Assembly (NCBI GenBank): GCA_029721435.1
Contig: CM056580.1
Span: forward strand, 70,271,367-70,335,366
Length of the DNA: 64,000 nucleotides
Source: Gymnothorax reevesii
Taxonomy: Eukaryota; Chordata; Actinopteri; Anguilliformes; Muraenidae
Direction of reading: 5' to 3'
The notes under the pieces are model-generated. The model saw nothing but the letters and a program-made list of their open reading frames with translations. It had not been told where the DNA came from and ran no database searches. Each line of letters starts with the position of its first letter. Position 1 is the stretch's first letter. Below, piece after piece: positions 1-11,425 of the stretch. The translations under genes were made by a program, and so were the position numbers.

Positions 1-235
1 CCCAATGTTAGAGAATCCTTTAAAAAAATTCCCGGATCCAGAAGGAGATCCGGATCACTTCCAAAATCTAATCATTTCTTACTTATACCAATCTGTACAA
101 TCCCTGAAAATTTCATCAAAATCTGTCCATTACTTTTTGAGTTATTTTGGAAACCAACAGACAAACAAACAGACAGACAGACAGACAGACAAACAAACCC
201 AGGCAAAAACATAACCTCCTTGGCGGAGGTAAAAA
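1..235 (+). repeat. RTE-like retroposon 3' tail, copy A
   Basis: Ends in a (GACA/AAAC)n tract and the signature AACCTCCTTGGCGGAGGT. The same tail layout recurs at 1.53-1.88 kb and 28.59-28.90 kb. Such tails are common in fish; assignment to an RTE-type LINE or its SINE partner is from memory. The 5' part lies off the window. Confidence 0.5.
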
Positions 236-569
236 TATAAAATATTATCATAATATGATATTATTATGTATATATATTATTATAAATATTATAATAATAT
301 ATAAAATATACAAATATGCAAAATTTGGACTTTGATCATTTTTCCTTTGTGGTCTTGATTTATTTTGAGACAATATATATATATATATATATATATCCTG
401 CATAAGGGCTTTATATGTGTCATTTTCAGCAGTTTATCAAAAGATAGCTGTATGCTTATAACAGGCTGAATATGTACCAGGTTATTTTTTTGTTATTATT
501 AATTAACACAAATCTAGCTCGCAAAGTCACCTTTAAGAGAGGTATCTGCTGCTACTGCTGCTTGGGGCC
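236..569. other. AT-rich spacer
   Basis: AT-rich sequence with a (TA)n run near 373-396. It lies past the probable GOT1L1 stop on the minus strand. No polyadenylation site was placed with confidence. Confidence 0.4.
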
Positions 570-796
570 TCAGGTGTTTTTAAGTTGTGCTCCAGGTGTC
601 TCGGTCAAATATTTTTTATTGTAATTTAGGGAGAGATAAGGCCACAGTAAGGGAATTAAAATGTGGCCAAAACTATGAGACAGCTGTAAGATGACCACGT
701 ATCTGGAAAGCAAGTTCCTGGATAAGTTAATCTGCCACCAATACCGGCTCTTTAACCACCAAGAGAGCGAGATTCTTGGTCTTGAATTCCAATTTG
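570..796 (-). CDS. GOT1L1: Probable GOT1L1 exon 8 (C-terminus)
   Basis: Acceptor CCCATGTAGTACAG above 796. The phase-1 frame stays open to a TGA at 570-572. It has WQINLS at nearly the family spacing for GRIN/GQIN. The Arg that binds the substrate carboxylate in GOT1 is Gln here, as I recall for human GOT1L1. The rest of the exon diverges strongly, so the true last exon could lie beyond the left edge. Confidence 0.4.
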
Positions 797-3700
797 CTGT
801 ACTACATGGGTAAAAGTCAATAGAGTTACAGGAACGAAAAAGTATGTCATTTAAGGAGCTTTTGTGCATGCTGTAGTGGAGGAAGGGGGAAACCCTGGAG
901 CAGTCAGTTAAGGAGCGCCACAAAATGTTGAATCATGCAACACGTCGCTTCTTTGAACAGGATAAAGCAGAATGTAGGTTGAAGGCAGACGGGCTCACCA
1001 TTGAGGCCTGTGCAGCAGTAGACTCCTCTTTGCTGTATCAGGTGGTCCCAGCAGCCAGGAGTTCCTAAAATCCTCAGCTTTTCACGCAACATCTCTCTAA
1101 CCAGCATACACCGCTCCACGGCACTTCTCACCCCCTCACGCCTGCATTGTGCATTTCAGCCATTACTTCATTTCATTTGCAGGGGAGAAACATTACAGTG
1201 ACAAGCAAAATCTTGTTCAATACTAACCACTCAACAAGATGGGCAGGATTACTGAGCACTGTGGCAACCACTCGAGCCCCTGCCACAGGTGGGTGGGACC
1301 ACAGCGTCCTCACGAGTCTTTCCACTTGTGACTTAATGGCTAATAATGTGGACTTTTGCCTCAAGACAAGTAAGAGGTGTCCAACCTGCTCTCCTGGAGG
1401 TATTGCAGACAAACACTGCATGAGTCAAAGTGATGAGAGCTGAAAAGGTCAGACTTGACATTTTCTGAGTTCAGTGTTTACCAGCTTTGTAGCACAAGCT
1501 CACACATCAGTAAACAGAAGCAATTCTGAACTAGAGCTGCGCTCAGACAGTGCAAGTACCTCCGCCAATGTACTCAATGTTATTTTTGTCAGTATTAGCT
1601 AGCAACCCCTGTGTTTATGCAGTCCTATAGTCTTTGTGCAAATATTTTTTTAATGTGTTTTTGACCTTTTGCATGCCCTTGACCTTGACCATTGACCTTG
1701 ACCTCCCAAAATCGAATCACCTCCTCCTTGAACAATGCTTAATCATTCCACCAAATTTGAGGAAAATCCATCCATAACTTTTTCCGTAATCCTGCTTTCA
1801 AACAAACCGACAAACCAACCAACAGACAAACAGTAATGATCACATAACCTCCTCCAACTTTGTTGGGTGGAGATAACAACAGCATGCCTCAAGGACAGGA
1901 TTTGAATAAGTTGCGGGCTGCATGGTAATTTGAGGCTATCATTGTGTCATAGGTATGGAAGAGCTGAGCAGGATGGGGTCTTATCTCACCATAGAGGCCA
2001 AAGTTATGAGAGAAAGCCTGAGCACAGAGCAGCTCCATGCCCGTGGAGGCAAAGTGACGCACTGGCCAGCTGTCTAGTTCAGGGTCCCCCATACAAAGGC
2101 CCTCAGAGGGCATCAGGAAAAAAGGGAGGAGCCTGCGCCTCTGGAAGAGGAGAGTCAAAGGTCATTCTCAAAACCAAAAAAAAAAAACAAAATCCCATTT
2201 CTGAAAAAGCTGGGACAGAATGGAAAAATACAAGTTAAAACAGTCAGCAATGATATGTAATTTATATGTGACCCACGATGGTAAAAGGTACCTCTGAGCA
2301 GTGATCATGCTATTGAGAAAAACACGATTTAAATGTCCCGCTTGCTATGTGGACTGTGTTTGCTTCCACTGGAAAATGCTTCTGATCCACGGGATTTTGC
2401 TCCATGTATGTCACACAGAATTCCCTCTGTCTTTTTTGAATTTCCCTTGCAATATTGCCCAAAATTGGCTATTATTCAGTGGTGGAGCTAGAACTGGGAT
2501 TCGGGGTGCACAAAACATCCGTTTAAAACAGTTATTAGTCCTGACCTGTTCTCAGTCATTTTCATAATTAACAAAATGTTCACTTCGAGAGCAGTCCACA
2601 CTTAGCAGGTGCTGCTTGTTCTCCCTGATTAGCTAAGACCACAATCATTCATCTGGACACATATTTGCTCTATTTAAATTAACATTATTCAAAATTGTAT
2701 ACCAGTCGACTCTCTTACAAATAGCTTGAGTCGCACTGTTTTTATAGCCTATTTATAGCCTGCCGAGTGGCACTTTTTTTTTTTTTTTTTTAATCAACCC
2801 ACGCAATACCGAGAGCGAAAGGCGATATTTCATTGGAACACGGACCAGTTCAATCAACGCGAAGCATTGGCCTATTAATAAGTAAATTATTTTTCTGTAC
2901 TGAATTTAGCCCATGATTTCATCGCTGTTAGATTGCATACAGTGAGAAACTGTGTCTTCAATTGCCAATTTTGATCATTGGAAAACGCGTCAATAAAGGA
3001 AAATGATTGACAATGAGCCAGGACTAATTGTTATCACAAAGGAATATGTCTGTGCCCCCCCCCCTCCCCAGCTCCCAGTTCTAGCTCCTCCACTGAATAA
3101 TAGTCCATTTTCGGCAGTATTGAAATGGAAATTTATCGAGACACTGAAGGGATTCTGCGTGACGTATGTGTAGCTAAACCCTGTGGATCAGAAGCAGTTT
3201 TCCAAATATGGAAGTAAACACAGTCCTCGTGGCGAGCGGGACATTTAAATCGCGTTTTTCTCAAAAGCATGATTGCCGCACGGAGGTACCTTTTACCATG
3301 GCGGGACACATATTTGACCTGTATTAAATTGAAAACAGGGTAAGAGAAAATATTTCCACTTTTACTTTATCAGATTTATAGTTTTTTTGGAAATACTTGC
3401 CTTTTCTGAATTTGCCTGCAACACATTCAGGCAAAATAAAAAACAATAGATTTGGAATGCTAAAGAAGGTGAACAGGTGTTGAATAGGTAATGCTATCAT
3501 GCTCAGATATAGTATCCACAAATGTCCCAATTGTTTACAAGCAGTGGGAGGTCAGGCACATGATTTTGCCAAAAACTGCGACTGTGAATAATAGAATAGT
3601 CTATAAACAAAATAAATCAATGAAACACCCTTTGAGTGCATAATATTATCACTAGTTACAGTGAATCTGGAGAAGTCTCAGTGTGAAGGATGAGGTTGAA

Positions 3701-6700
3701 AATCAACGCAGAGTGCCTCTGATCTTCAGTCCTTCAGATGCCACTGCATTGATAAACAACATACTTTCGATGAATCAAACTACATAGGCTTGAACTGCTT
3801 TGGAAAAACTTTTTCAATAAACACCTTTCATCATTGCATCCACAAATGTGAGGAAAGACTGTACAATACATCAAGGAAGTCATATGCCAAAAACACCCAA
3901 AAATGCTGCAGTCTTCTCTGGGCTTGAGCTCACCTGCTATGGACTGATCAATAAAGGAGATGTGCTGTTGTCAATCCAGCAATCCTTTCAATTTTTTCAT
4001 AGTAATAATGGTTGTTGTGTTCTCTAAGCCAAAGAAGAAAAGAACCATCCTAGTTGTAATGAACATAGGTTCAAAAGCCAGCATCTGTCATGGTTGAAGG
4101 ATGTGTTAGCACCCATGGTATGGGTAACCACTGATTTGTACCCATGCATTTTGCACTGAAGACTTAGCCTAAAGGGCAGCATATCATGGAAGCCCCTCCT
4201 TTTCTCTCCAACCAGACAATAACAAGCTGCATTCTGCACGTTACAAAAACACAACATCCTAATCAGAGAGTGTGGCTGAAACACTGGTCTACCAATAGTC
4301 CCGACCTGTCACCTGAAAATATTCCATGCGATAAGAAGTGCTAAATACATCAATGAAGAAGCTGAAGCCGTATATCAAGGAAGAATGGGGAAATATCCTT
4401 AAAAACTGGAACAAATGGCATCCTTAGTTCTTTACTTGCAGGGCTGTTAAAAGGAAAGGCTCTGTAGCACAGTAGTAAACACCACTGTCCCAATTATTCT
4501 GGAATGTGCTTATTAAAAAAAGAAAGGAAAAAACATTAAGCAACCTGTATTTGAACAGTTTTCAACATAATACAGGTCAAGGATGTTTTACAAATCACTG
4601 TTTTGTTTGCTTTTGGGTGCAGACATATTACCCAGTGCTGGCAATAATCATCCTGACCAGATTACACCACTTTTTAATTTTTACACGGGATGCTATTGTG
4701 CAGCTACATATTTGTACTGCAAAATTTCAGTAAAAGTACTTTGTTGTCAGGTAAAATGTCAATATCCTGCTTGGCGTACAAACTCACAATTTTCACAAGT
4801 CCTGGTTCCTGTCCATTCGATCACACAGCTGCTTATTTATATCTATACATTCTATTGAAGCCATCTGTCAAATCATTACCTGAAATTGTCTTGATTGAAA
4901 ACAAACAAACAAAAAAGGATTAACTGAAACTCTCCACTGATGTACCTATATATGGGTAAAAGAAACCTATAGGTGTTTCAGTGCAAGTTTCCATACCACC
5001 ATGACTTCTGCAATGAGTTTCCAGTCCTCCTGGGAGAGGTCGGCACCAGTGGGGAAGTGACCTGGGGCTGAAAGCATGATGACGGACAGCTCTGGGGCCG
5101 TCTCCAGGTCTTCCAGCATGTGTTCCACAGACACGCCCCTTTGTTCTGCATTCCAGTACCTGTACTCCTGAATGTCCAGGATTCCCACAGCTTCAAAGAT
5201 GCTAGGTAGGTGTTCTGCATTAAGAGGGGCATAAATGCTAGTTGAAAGGAGGCGTCCCATGAAGCATCAAAATCAGCCCCCCTGATTTTCCAAATTATTT
5301 CTTTTTTGGATACTAGTATATACCCTCAAATATATCAGAAACTATTTAATAAGCGTTAGCAAGGAGATTTCTTAGAAATCTTGACATTTGAAACTGGCCC
5401 TACCGGAATGGCAACTGTCCATTACACGGAAAACTAAAGTTTGGGGTATCTACACAGCAAACTGGACACTAAAAGTTTGTACTTGATATCTAAGCATATC
5501 ATAGGTTGTTTTGTTCTGCAACGGTGGTCCTCTTCTTGCATAAAATACAGAAGTGGTACTTCACCATGTTGGAAATTGTACTGACAAAGCCCATTCCAAA
5601 TCTCAGCTATAATTACCACCTCTCATGTGTTCATTGGTCAAGAATATCCCAGAGATGACTGGTTTATGAATTCTGAAACTTGAATCTGAATTCTTATTGG
5701 ATATATTTACCAGACAATTATTGCTCATGCCAAGAATGAGAGAAACTCATCTCATGAATAAACAAATAATAAATAATACAAAAAAAAAACAAACAAAAAA
5801 AAAAACAAATCATGATTAAAAAACAAAATGTTACAATTTGCTTCTGGAGTAAAGGTCTCATACACAACTGTCATGCATGAGTTTCTTGATAATTTTTTTA
5901 ACATAACAATGGCCATAGTAAAAGATAATCACATATTAAGAGATTCTACTGCAATGGTAGCAATATTGCAATATATATGAGTCCATAAAACTGTCATTCC
6001 CTGCCAATGACAAGTACATGTATTCAAAGATGCAACAAAAATTTTGAAATAATGATCTATAATTTCACATTCTCAGCTCAAAATCAGTAATATATCGCCC
6101 ATATGATTGTTATGCATGATCACATCACTGTATTTTATGAATGACTGGGGTTCTTATTTTCTTTCTGGCCAGAATTATCTGAAATATTTCAGGTCTGCCA
6201 TTGCCATTTTTCATTAAAGTGTTTTTAACATAGAGCACAACATCGGGCCAAAAATTTAATTTCTCTAAAATGAAGCGTTCTATATGTATATTCAAATAAG
6301 CAAATAAAAAAATGGCCTTATTATCCCCCGCCAACACGAAGTGTGAGGGGGATATAGGTTTGACCTCGTCCGTGCGTGCGTGTCTGCGTGCGTGTGTGCG
6401 TCCGTCCGTTCGAGAGAAGGGGGACAACTTTTCTCAGAAACTATTACAGATAGGAATACCAAATTTGGTGTGTAGCTTCAGACCATAAAGGCCTTGATGG
6501 AGTTCGAAAATAAGAAGCACACGATTGGCGAGGGATGTTGTAGACCATGTCGACTTGTTGTGTGCTGTTATGTTTTTCTGGCCTTAAATGCCAGAAAATT
6601 TGCTCAAATTGGTGAAAATGGCTGGTATGCCTAACTTTGAATGTGAAAGTGTCAAAACGATTACATATAAATGAAAATGTTGTCATTTCTAGACAGATTA

Positions 6701-9700
6701 ACACCTAAATAATAGATTCCAAGCCATGGTTTGATTGAAATTTGAAAAAAAAAAAAAATTCTTAAGGATTTCTTCCTAATAATGGGACGCCGCCTTTCAG
6801 AGAAGAAGAAGCCAGCTTTAAAGTGATAGAAAGAATATTTTACGGAAATTAAAAGAGTCATTGTTTATTTTGGTGTGCAAAAGCAATAGTACCACAGAGC
6901 CTGAGGCCTAGTTTATCAACCTGTGCGTAGAAAGTGTTCTAAATTCTTTCGTAGGAATGAAACTTAGAATGTGTGCGAGTACAAAAAAATCTGTATTTAT
7001 CAAAGTGCGGACACCAGTCGTACGCACACCAGTACAAAATAGTGATGATAAATCCCACTTGTTCTAAACTACCATGCCCGTGCATGGTTACGTTAATTTG
7101 CATACAGAAACGCCTCCAATTGACCATATATGGTAGCAGTAACCCCTTTAAGAATGCGTGAATGGAATTATTTTTTTAATTATTTCTCTCGCCGAAATCA
7201 AATACTTGTGGCAAATACTTGCTCTGCTTAGTGTCAGCTGCGAAATGGCGCATATGTCTCCAATCTCTCGCTGAAATGTTCCGGTGGCCAAAAATCCCAG
7301 GGTGGACAGGAGCTGGATGTGCACTGGGATGGCTTTGGTGCGTTTTGTCTCTTGCTCCAACATGGGTTGTAAATCACGGCATAAATCCATCAGTATGTTT
7401 TTGGGGAAGCGGTGCCTGCTGAGAAGCCACTCTGTGCTCTCACTGAACAGATCAGCACGCTCTTTTAAAGCGCGCTCCCTGCGGAGCGCACGGTTCTCCA
7501 AATCCTCCAATAGTGCAAGATAAGCCATGGCACTTGCATTTCAAGTTTTTTCAGGTTGTCCTGTCACAGCTGTCTTTTTTAACTTGTTTCACAAATCATT
7601 CAATTTGTCTGCTAAATGACTAATTGAGAATTTTTATTAACAAGAGGAAACGGGAACATGTGTGAAGTTTGAGATGCTGAACGCTGTGACTCTCTCAGTG
7701 CCTTCTATTTGTAGTTTCACTACTAGGTTGTGTGTGTACGCATGGTAAAAGTTGTGCTTAAATTTACAGATGTTCCTACGCACAAGTTGATAAATCCCAT
7801 ACTTTGCGTGGGAATGTTCTTACGCACTCATTACACACACATCGGTGCGTACTCACGGTTGATAATTGAGGCCCCAGGAGTGTTATGATGTTGAAACCAA
7901 GTGTTATCTGTGTAAAAGGATTCATATGGTTGCCAGTTTGCTAAATGGTTGGTGAGGAATGGTGGATTACAGGTGTAGGTGCCCGGTTTCACTGCCGCCC
8001 TAAAACACAAAATTGCTGTTTAGAAAATCGCTACAGATCATATAATGGCTCTGCGACAAAAACAAGGGAGGAAAAAAAAAATTCGCTCAATGAATATCTA
8101 TGCAGCTTCTGGTCACTGGTGCAAGGTGAAGGACAAACCAGGGCTAAGAAATGATGCAGATATTGCAAATGGTAAGCTAAGGTTTTCTTGCTAGCCCCAC
8201 CATATTTTATGTACACGAGTGAGTAGATGTGCTACACAGAGTTTAGACCTTGGTTTATTACTTGCAACTTAAATTCAGAGCTCTTTCAGGCAGTTATGTT
8301 ATTACACCATCGCATTGAGGAATGGCAACCTAGCTTACGAGGAAGTATGTTTAGTGGCATTCCAACATCATTACCAAAGATGAGCAAAGTTATTTGCTGC
8401 AGCTTTGATGTGCTGCATCGCACTGCAATGTGCTGTACTGCGATGTACAGAGTAATTTATAAGGAAAACGCAAAGGCATTTTAATCCTACAACATCCTAA
8501 CTAACTTTCTGAAGCCATATGTTAATGGTTGCCTGTAGTCTACCATAAGCTACTGCGGAATTAGACTAGGGTAATACAATTAAGAAAAAAAATGTCCAGA
8601 TGTGATGCATTTTATTAATTGCTTGTGCTTGTTTATGTTTATTGCCCATGACATAGCCTAAGGGCTATGAAGTGAAGCCCATAGGCAATAATCAAGCAAT
8701 TTTCCTTGGTAATGGCAGCCCATTGAAGGAGTGCGTGCTTCAAACAGTTCTCGACTGCAATTCTCCCCGGACTCACAAGATGGGGGTAAAACATTCCGAA
8801 TCTCGTACCCGTCTCCTTTAATCCGGGATCAGCTGATCAACTAAAACATAGTAATGTGGCTGATCCTGGGGTATGTGGATGCAGATCTGGAGAGGGAAAT
8901 TTAATTATTCAGCATTCATTATTTTCTTGCTTTCTTGTAACCTTTTTGTCCAATCTGGGGCTGAACACACCCATTTCCAAAAGCATTTCTATATTAACAC
9001 CATAACCATTGCAGTTTCCTCCAAAGCAAGAGCTGTTCCTTATTTGTAGCATCTCAAAACAGACTTCAGCAAAACTTGTGTACAGTACATGACACTCATG
9101 TAAATGTCACTTTAGTATGCAGTTCACAAGTGCCCGACTGACCACTGCGGATTGCTCAATAGGAATGGTATCGAGGGCTGACTGCAATAAACAGTTATGT
9201 CCAGATGTTTTACATTGGGCCTAACTGTCTATGGCAGTCAGCCCTCGATATATATACCTATTCTTAAATCGGTCTGGATTTCTACAACTCATCCATATAT
9301 CAACCGCTGCATGGACGCTTGTTCAGTTAATCCCAGCAGCCCTCTTCATGCTCAAAGCTTCTTATGGCACGAGAAGTCACAGCAGTTCAGTCTCCTGCTT
9401 CATTTTTTTCCATTTTCATGAATTTAAAGTATCCAGAAAATATTGTGGTCAGCTGTGGAAAATAACTCATTATAACTTGCATAAATGCCCTCCTGTCACC
9501 TTGAATCACTGTCTTACTGTACCTACCATCACAGGGTGAAGAGAGGTAGACTGGCCCTCTCCACTCTGCACTCAGGTTGTACCAGTGCCTCAGCAGCTCA
9601 GCCCCCAAGCGCAGTGCCCCAGTGAAGCCTACAGTCTGCACGCCCAACACCTGCAGCAGATAGCCATAATAATCATGGCCATTCTTGAAACACTATAAAT

Positions 9701-11383
9701 CGCCAGCCCCCACTGTCTTTGTAAACCAAGGGATTCTTTTGTTTTCACCAGACCTATTCAAACTGTGTACAGTATTCCAGCCCGCATGCATTATCAGTGT
9801 GTTCAGCTGCCTCTTCTAGTATGATGTGACGCTGATGAGGCTTCAGGGGAATAATTGCCTCTGCAAAGTATCGAAGTAATCTCGGAGTCCCAGGTGAGTG
9901 CTCTGTTTATTTGAGGTCTGAAGTAATTGAACAACAACACATAATTACCCTGTTTTCGACTATTGCGCAGCAGTCATTGCCAAGAGCGAGCTCTGCTGCT
10001 CTTCTGCTGAACTCTGGGAGGCCCAGGCTGGGGGGGCATTCTGGACTGAGAGTGGGATCACTGCAGATCTGCTGCCTTATCTTCCAAATGAGAGGAGGCA
10101 CAAAGGCTTTCCCATCTTCATTTAAATACTCTAGATTTAGGGAGAGAATTTATATTTTAGTGACATCCTTGAACCAAATCACCCTGCTTCTGTTTTTCTA
10201 ATACGAACCAATATGCTGCTGTTGTTATTTTCTAGATTTGGGAAGAGTGGAATTTTTGAAAAAGAAATATAAATAAACCATTCTAGTTGGTTCCTGCTTA
10301 TCTAATGAGAGCATTTATTGTGTTGTATATTTTGTGTGAAAGAGTTCATATTTTTAAAATTGAATTTAAAAGAACTACATGAGCTAATTCTGCTTTTTTT
10401 TTTTTTTTTGGTAACTATCACTGTGCTGCACTGCACATGTTATTGTCTGCGCAAGAGACAGAGTGGAAAAGGCAGTAATAAAAATGCCGAAGCATTCATA
10501 TCAAACCTAACACCCTGATTGACAAGAAATTAAAATGTACGAACATTGACTGCTTTCTCAGAAAGGAAGAAAAAAAAATGTCACTCAGACAATGCTGTGA
10601 AAAAAGCATTTCACTCCAGATAGACCTGTGCTACAGCACACCGGCACATCTTCCATAAGTATATGGTTTCAATGTTTTCGAGAAAATATAGTACAGAAAG
10701 TAAACCTGAGTAAATGAAACATGATCTTAAATTATTTCATTAATTTGATGAAATATAAAAATTTGTCTGACACCTATATGGTCCATGTGAAAAGAGATCT
10801 GACCCCATTGAACTTGACAGGTTACATATTTAACAGCACCAAGTACAACTTTTTCTCTAAAAAGAAAAGTCATATAAAAGATTAAAAAGATCATTTTCTG
10901 TTAGATGACAGCAGGTCACATAATATCTGAAGTTAAATTGCGAGAAAGGGGAAAGAGAAGCTTTCTGAGTTTCCGCAAGAAGACAACGAAATACTGCGGC
11001 TAAGGGGGCAATTAAGGATGAGTGGGAGACTAGGGAGACTCGCCTATGAGCAGGCAGTTTGGTGATGGCTAAAATACGCTATTGATCTCATTCTTAATTC
11101 AACATCATTGAAAGGCTATCCAGTGCAATTAGAAGTAAACCAGTAACAGTTTCGTTCTGTCATTCCTCGTGAACGTGAAGGCCGCATGAAAAAGCGGCAG
11201 CTGATCAGAAACGATCGCATTAATCGCTTATGTTAGTTTTCTAAATAGTTCTTCCCAGAACTCACCCCGTCCTGCAAGGTACGCCTTTTTTGGATGAATG
11301 TCTTTTTTGAAGGCTGCCAACAATTTTGCTTCGCAATGTGGTGGAGATGCTGGAGTGTCTACAAAAACAGAAAGCCTGGACAT
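570..11383 (-). CDS. GOT1L1: GOT1L1-like gene (aspartate aminotransferase 1-like 1), 8 exons
   Basis: Spliced gene of the fold-type I aminotransferase family. Cytosolic GOT1 moves the amino group between aspartate and 2-oxoglutarate using pyridoxal phosphate (PLP); GOT1L1 is its divergent paralogue. Coding exons in transcript order: 11383-11266, 10130-9949, 9650-9527, 5214-4997, 2140-1990, 1393-1228, 1141-999 and, less surely, 796-570. Splice phases run 1,0,1,0,1,2,1 and each junction joins in frame with GT/AG borders. The translation follows the GOT1 family from the start to near the C-terminus, with GOT1L1-like marks (SVFVDTP start, AIVENRV, LGTPG). PLP residues are lost: the SFSKNFGLY lysine is His here, the PFFDSAYQG Asp and Tyr are Leu and Ser, and the AHNPTG Asn is Phe. 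The intact frame argues against a pseudogene and for a pseudoenzyme (inference). Introns are rich in DNA transposons. Confidence 0.85.
999..1141 (-). CDS. GOT1L1: GOT1L1 exon 7
   Basis: Acceptor ACAATGCAG, donor GTGAGC. Encodes REGVRSAVERCMLVREML, then LRILGTPGCWDHLIQQRG and CTGLN. The LGTPG.W.H motif matches GOT1L1 closely. 143 bp, phase 2 to phase 1. Confidence 0.87.
1228..1393 (-). CDS. GOT1L1: GOT1L1 exon 6
   Basis: Acceptor ATACCTCCAG, donor GTTAGT. The phase-1 join gives LYGEQVGHLLLVL, then SQVERLVRTLWSHPPVAGAR and VVATVLSNPAHLVEW. This matches GOT1 SQMEKIVR..WSNPPAQGAR. The donor that splits the Trp codon was chosen because the next exon supplies the missing G and family spacing is then exact. 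166 bp, ends in phase 2. Confidence 0.88.
1530..1875 (+). repeat. RTE-like retroposon copy B, in GOT1L1 intron 5
   Basis: Starts near CTGCGCTCAGACAG..CCTCCGCCA and ends in an AAAC/GACA tract with AACCTCCTCCAACTTTG. It is a diverged relative of copies A and C. Confidence 0.45.
1990..2140 (-). CDS. GOT1L1: GOT1L1 exon 5, would-be active-site exon
   Basis: Acceptor CTCCTCTTCCAG, donor GTGAGA. Encodes RRRLLPFFLMPSEGL through LLCAQAFSHNFGLYG. In active transaminases the Schiff-base lysine lies in SFSKNFGLY; here the codon is CAT (His). PFFDSAYQG is PFFLMPSEG, so the PLP-nitrogen Asp and the PLP Tyr are lost too. 151 bp, phase 0 to phase 1. Confidence 0.9.
2272..3305. mobile_element. Foldback DNA element, in GOT1L1 intron 4
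   Basis: The left end (GATGGTAAAAGGTACCTC) and the right end (GAGGTACCTTTTACCAT) are inverted copies. Complementarity extends about 250 bp inward from each end, including the stretch around CGATTTAAATGTCCCGC. No transposase frame is present. It is probably a non-autonomous DNA transposon. Just left of it (about 2198-2260) is a scrap resembling the Tc1/mariner family seen at 3.66 kb. Confidence 0.65.
3660..4520 (+). pseudogene. Degenerate Tc1/mariner-superfamily transposase relic
   Basis: Recognisable as the widespread fish element whose transposase region includes GAACCATCC, AAAGCCAGCATCTGT and GTTAAAAGGAAAGG. Frames are broken by stops and indels, so no product is expected. It lies in GOT1L1 intron 4. 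Family identity is from memory of the repeat consensus. Confidence 0.6.
4997..5214 (-). CDS. GOT1L1: GOT1L1 exon 4
   Basis: Acceptor CTCTTAATGCAG, donor GTATGG. Encodes IFEAVGILDIQEYRYWN through DLETAPELSVIMLSAPGHFP to WKLIAEVMV. The YRYW and APE motifs are plain. The family's AHNPTG loop reads GHFPTG, so the Asn that contacts the PLP hydroxyl is Phe. 218 bp, phase 1 to phase 0. Confidence 0.9.
5290..6320. other. GOT1L1 intron 3, left part: nothing recognised
   Basis: AT-rich intronic DNA with an A-rich tract near 5780-5810. No exon or repeat family was recognised. Confidence 0.4.
6322..6560 (+). repeat. Dispersed repeat with GTGC/GTCC simple tract
   Basis: Begins TTATCCCCCGCCAACACGAA, then a CGTG/CGTC tract at 6370-6412, then GGGGGACAACTTTTCTCAG. 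This layout recurs widely in fish and other animal genomes. The class is unknown to me. Confidence 0.45.
6905..7873 (-). mobile_element. Truncated Harbinger element
   Basis: Inverted ends GGCCTAGTTTATCAACC and GGTTGATAATTGAGGCC flank about 970 bp. The inside holds an N-terminal Harbinger nuclease fragment on the minus strand (7148-7528). Most of the nuclease, including its DDE core, is missing, so it is non-autonomous. It lies in GOT1L1 intron 3. Confidence 0.72.
7148..7528 (-). pseudogene. Harbinger transposase (HARBI1-like), N-terminal fragment
   Basis: The 126-codon frame starts MAYLALLEDLENRALRRER and includes WLLSRHRFPKNILMDLC and STLGFLATGTFQREIGD. These are hallmarks of the helix-turn-helix N-terminus of fish HARBI1-type nucleases, which run to roughly 350 residues. 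It stops before any DDE residue, so it cannot cut DNA. Confidence 0.72.
7874..9160. other. GOT1L1 intron 3, right part: nothing recognised
   Basis: Mixed intronic sequence without a recognisable exon or full repeat. Confidence 0.35.
9166..9256. repeat. Short hairpin
   Basis: TATCGAGGGCTGACTGC near 9170 and GCAGTCAGCCCTCGATA near 9233 form a 17-bp perfect stem, with weaker pairing further in and out. It lies in GOT1L1 intron 3. Confidence 0.55.
9527..9650 (-). CDS. GOT1L1: GOT1L1 exon 3
   Basis: Acceptor CTGCTGCAG, donor GTAGGT. Encodes GVQTVGFTGALRLGAELL and HWYNLS..GPVYLSSPCD, matching the GOT1 stretch that carries the conserved TGALR loop. The Trp of the family's SPTW motif, which stacks on the PLP ring, is not kept (SPCD here). 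124 bp, phase 0 to phase 1. Confidence 0.88.
9949..10130 (-). CDS. GOT1L1: GOT1L1 exon 2
   Basis: Acceptor AATCTAG just above 10130, donor GTAATT below 9949. The phase-1 join to exon 1 gives AGREYLNEDGKAFVPPL, with the same spacing as the family. It continues through SLGLPEFSRRAAELALG to AIVENR, a GOT1L1 signature. Length 182 bp, ends in phase 0. Confidence 0.85.
10131..11265. other. GOT1L1 intron 1
   Basis: No repeat family or further exon was recognised. A poly-T run lies near 10395. Confidence 0.4.
11266..11383 (-). CDS. GOT1L1: GOT1L1 exon 1
   Basis: Encodes the N-terminus MSRLSVFVDTPASPPHC onward, ending AYLAGR plus one base before a strong donor, GTGAGT. Two further in-frame ATGs lie upstream at 11395 and 11425. 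The 11383 start is chosen because MSRLSVF lines up with the start of mammalian GOT1L1. The exon ends in phase 1. Confidence 0.75.
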
Positions 11384-11425
11384 CGCTTCCGACATAGTCA
11401 AGTTTGTCAGTATTTGTTTCGCCAT

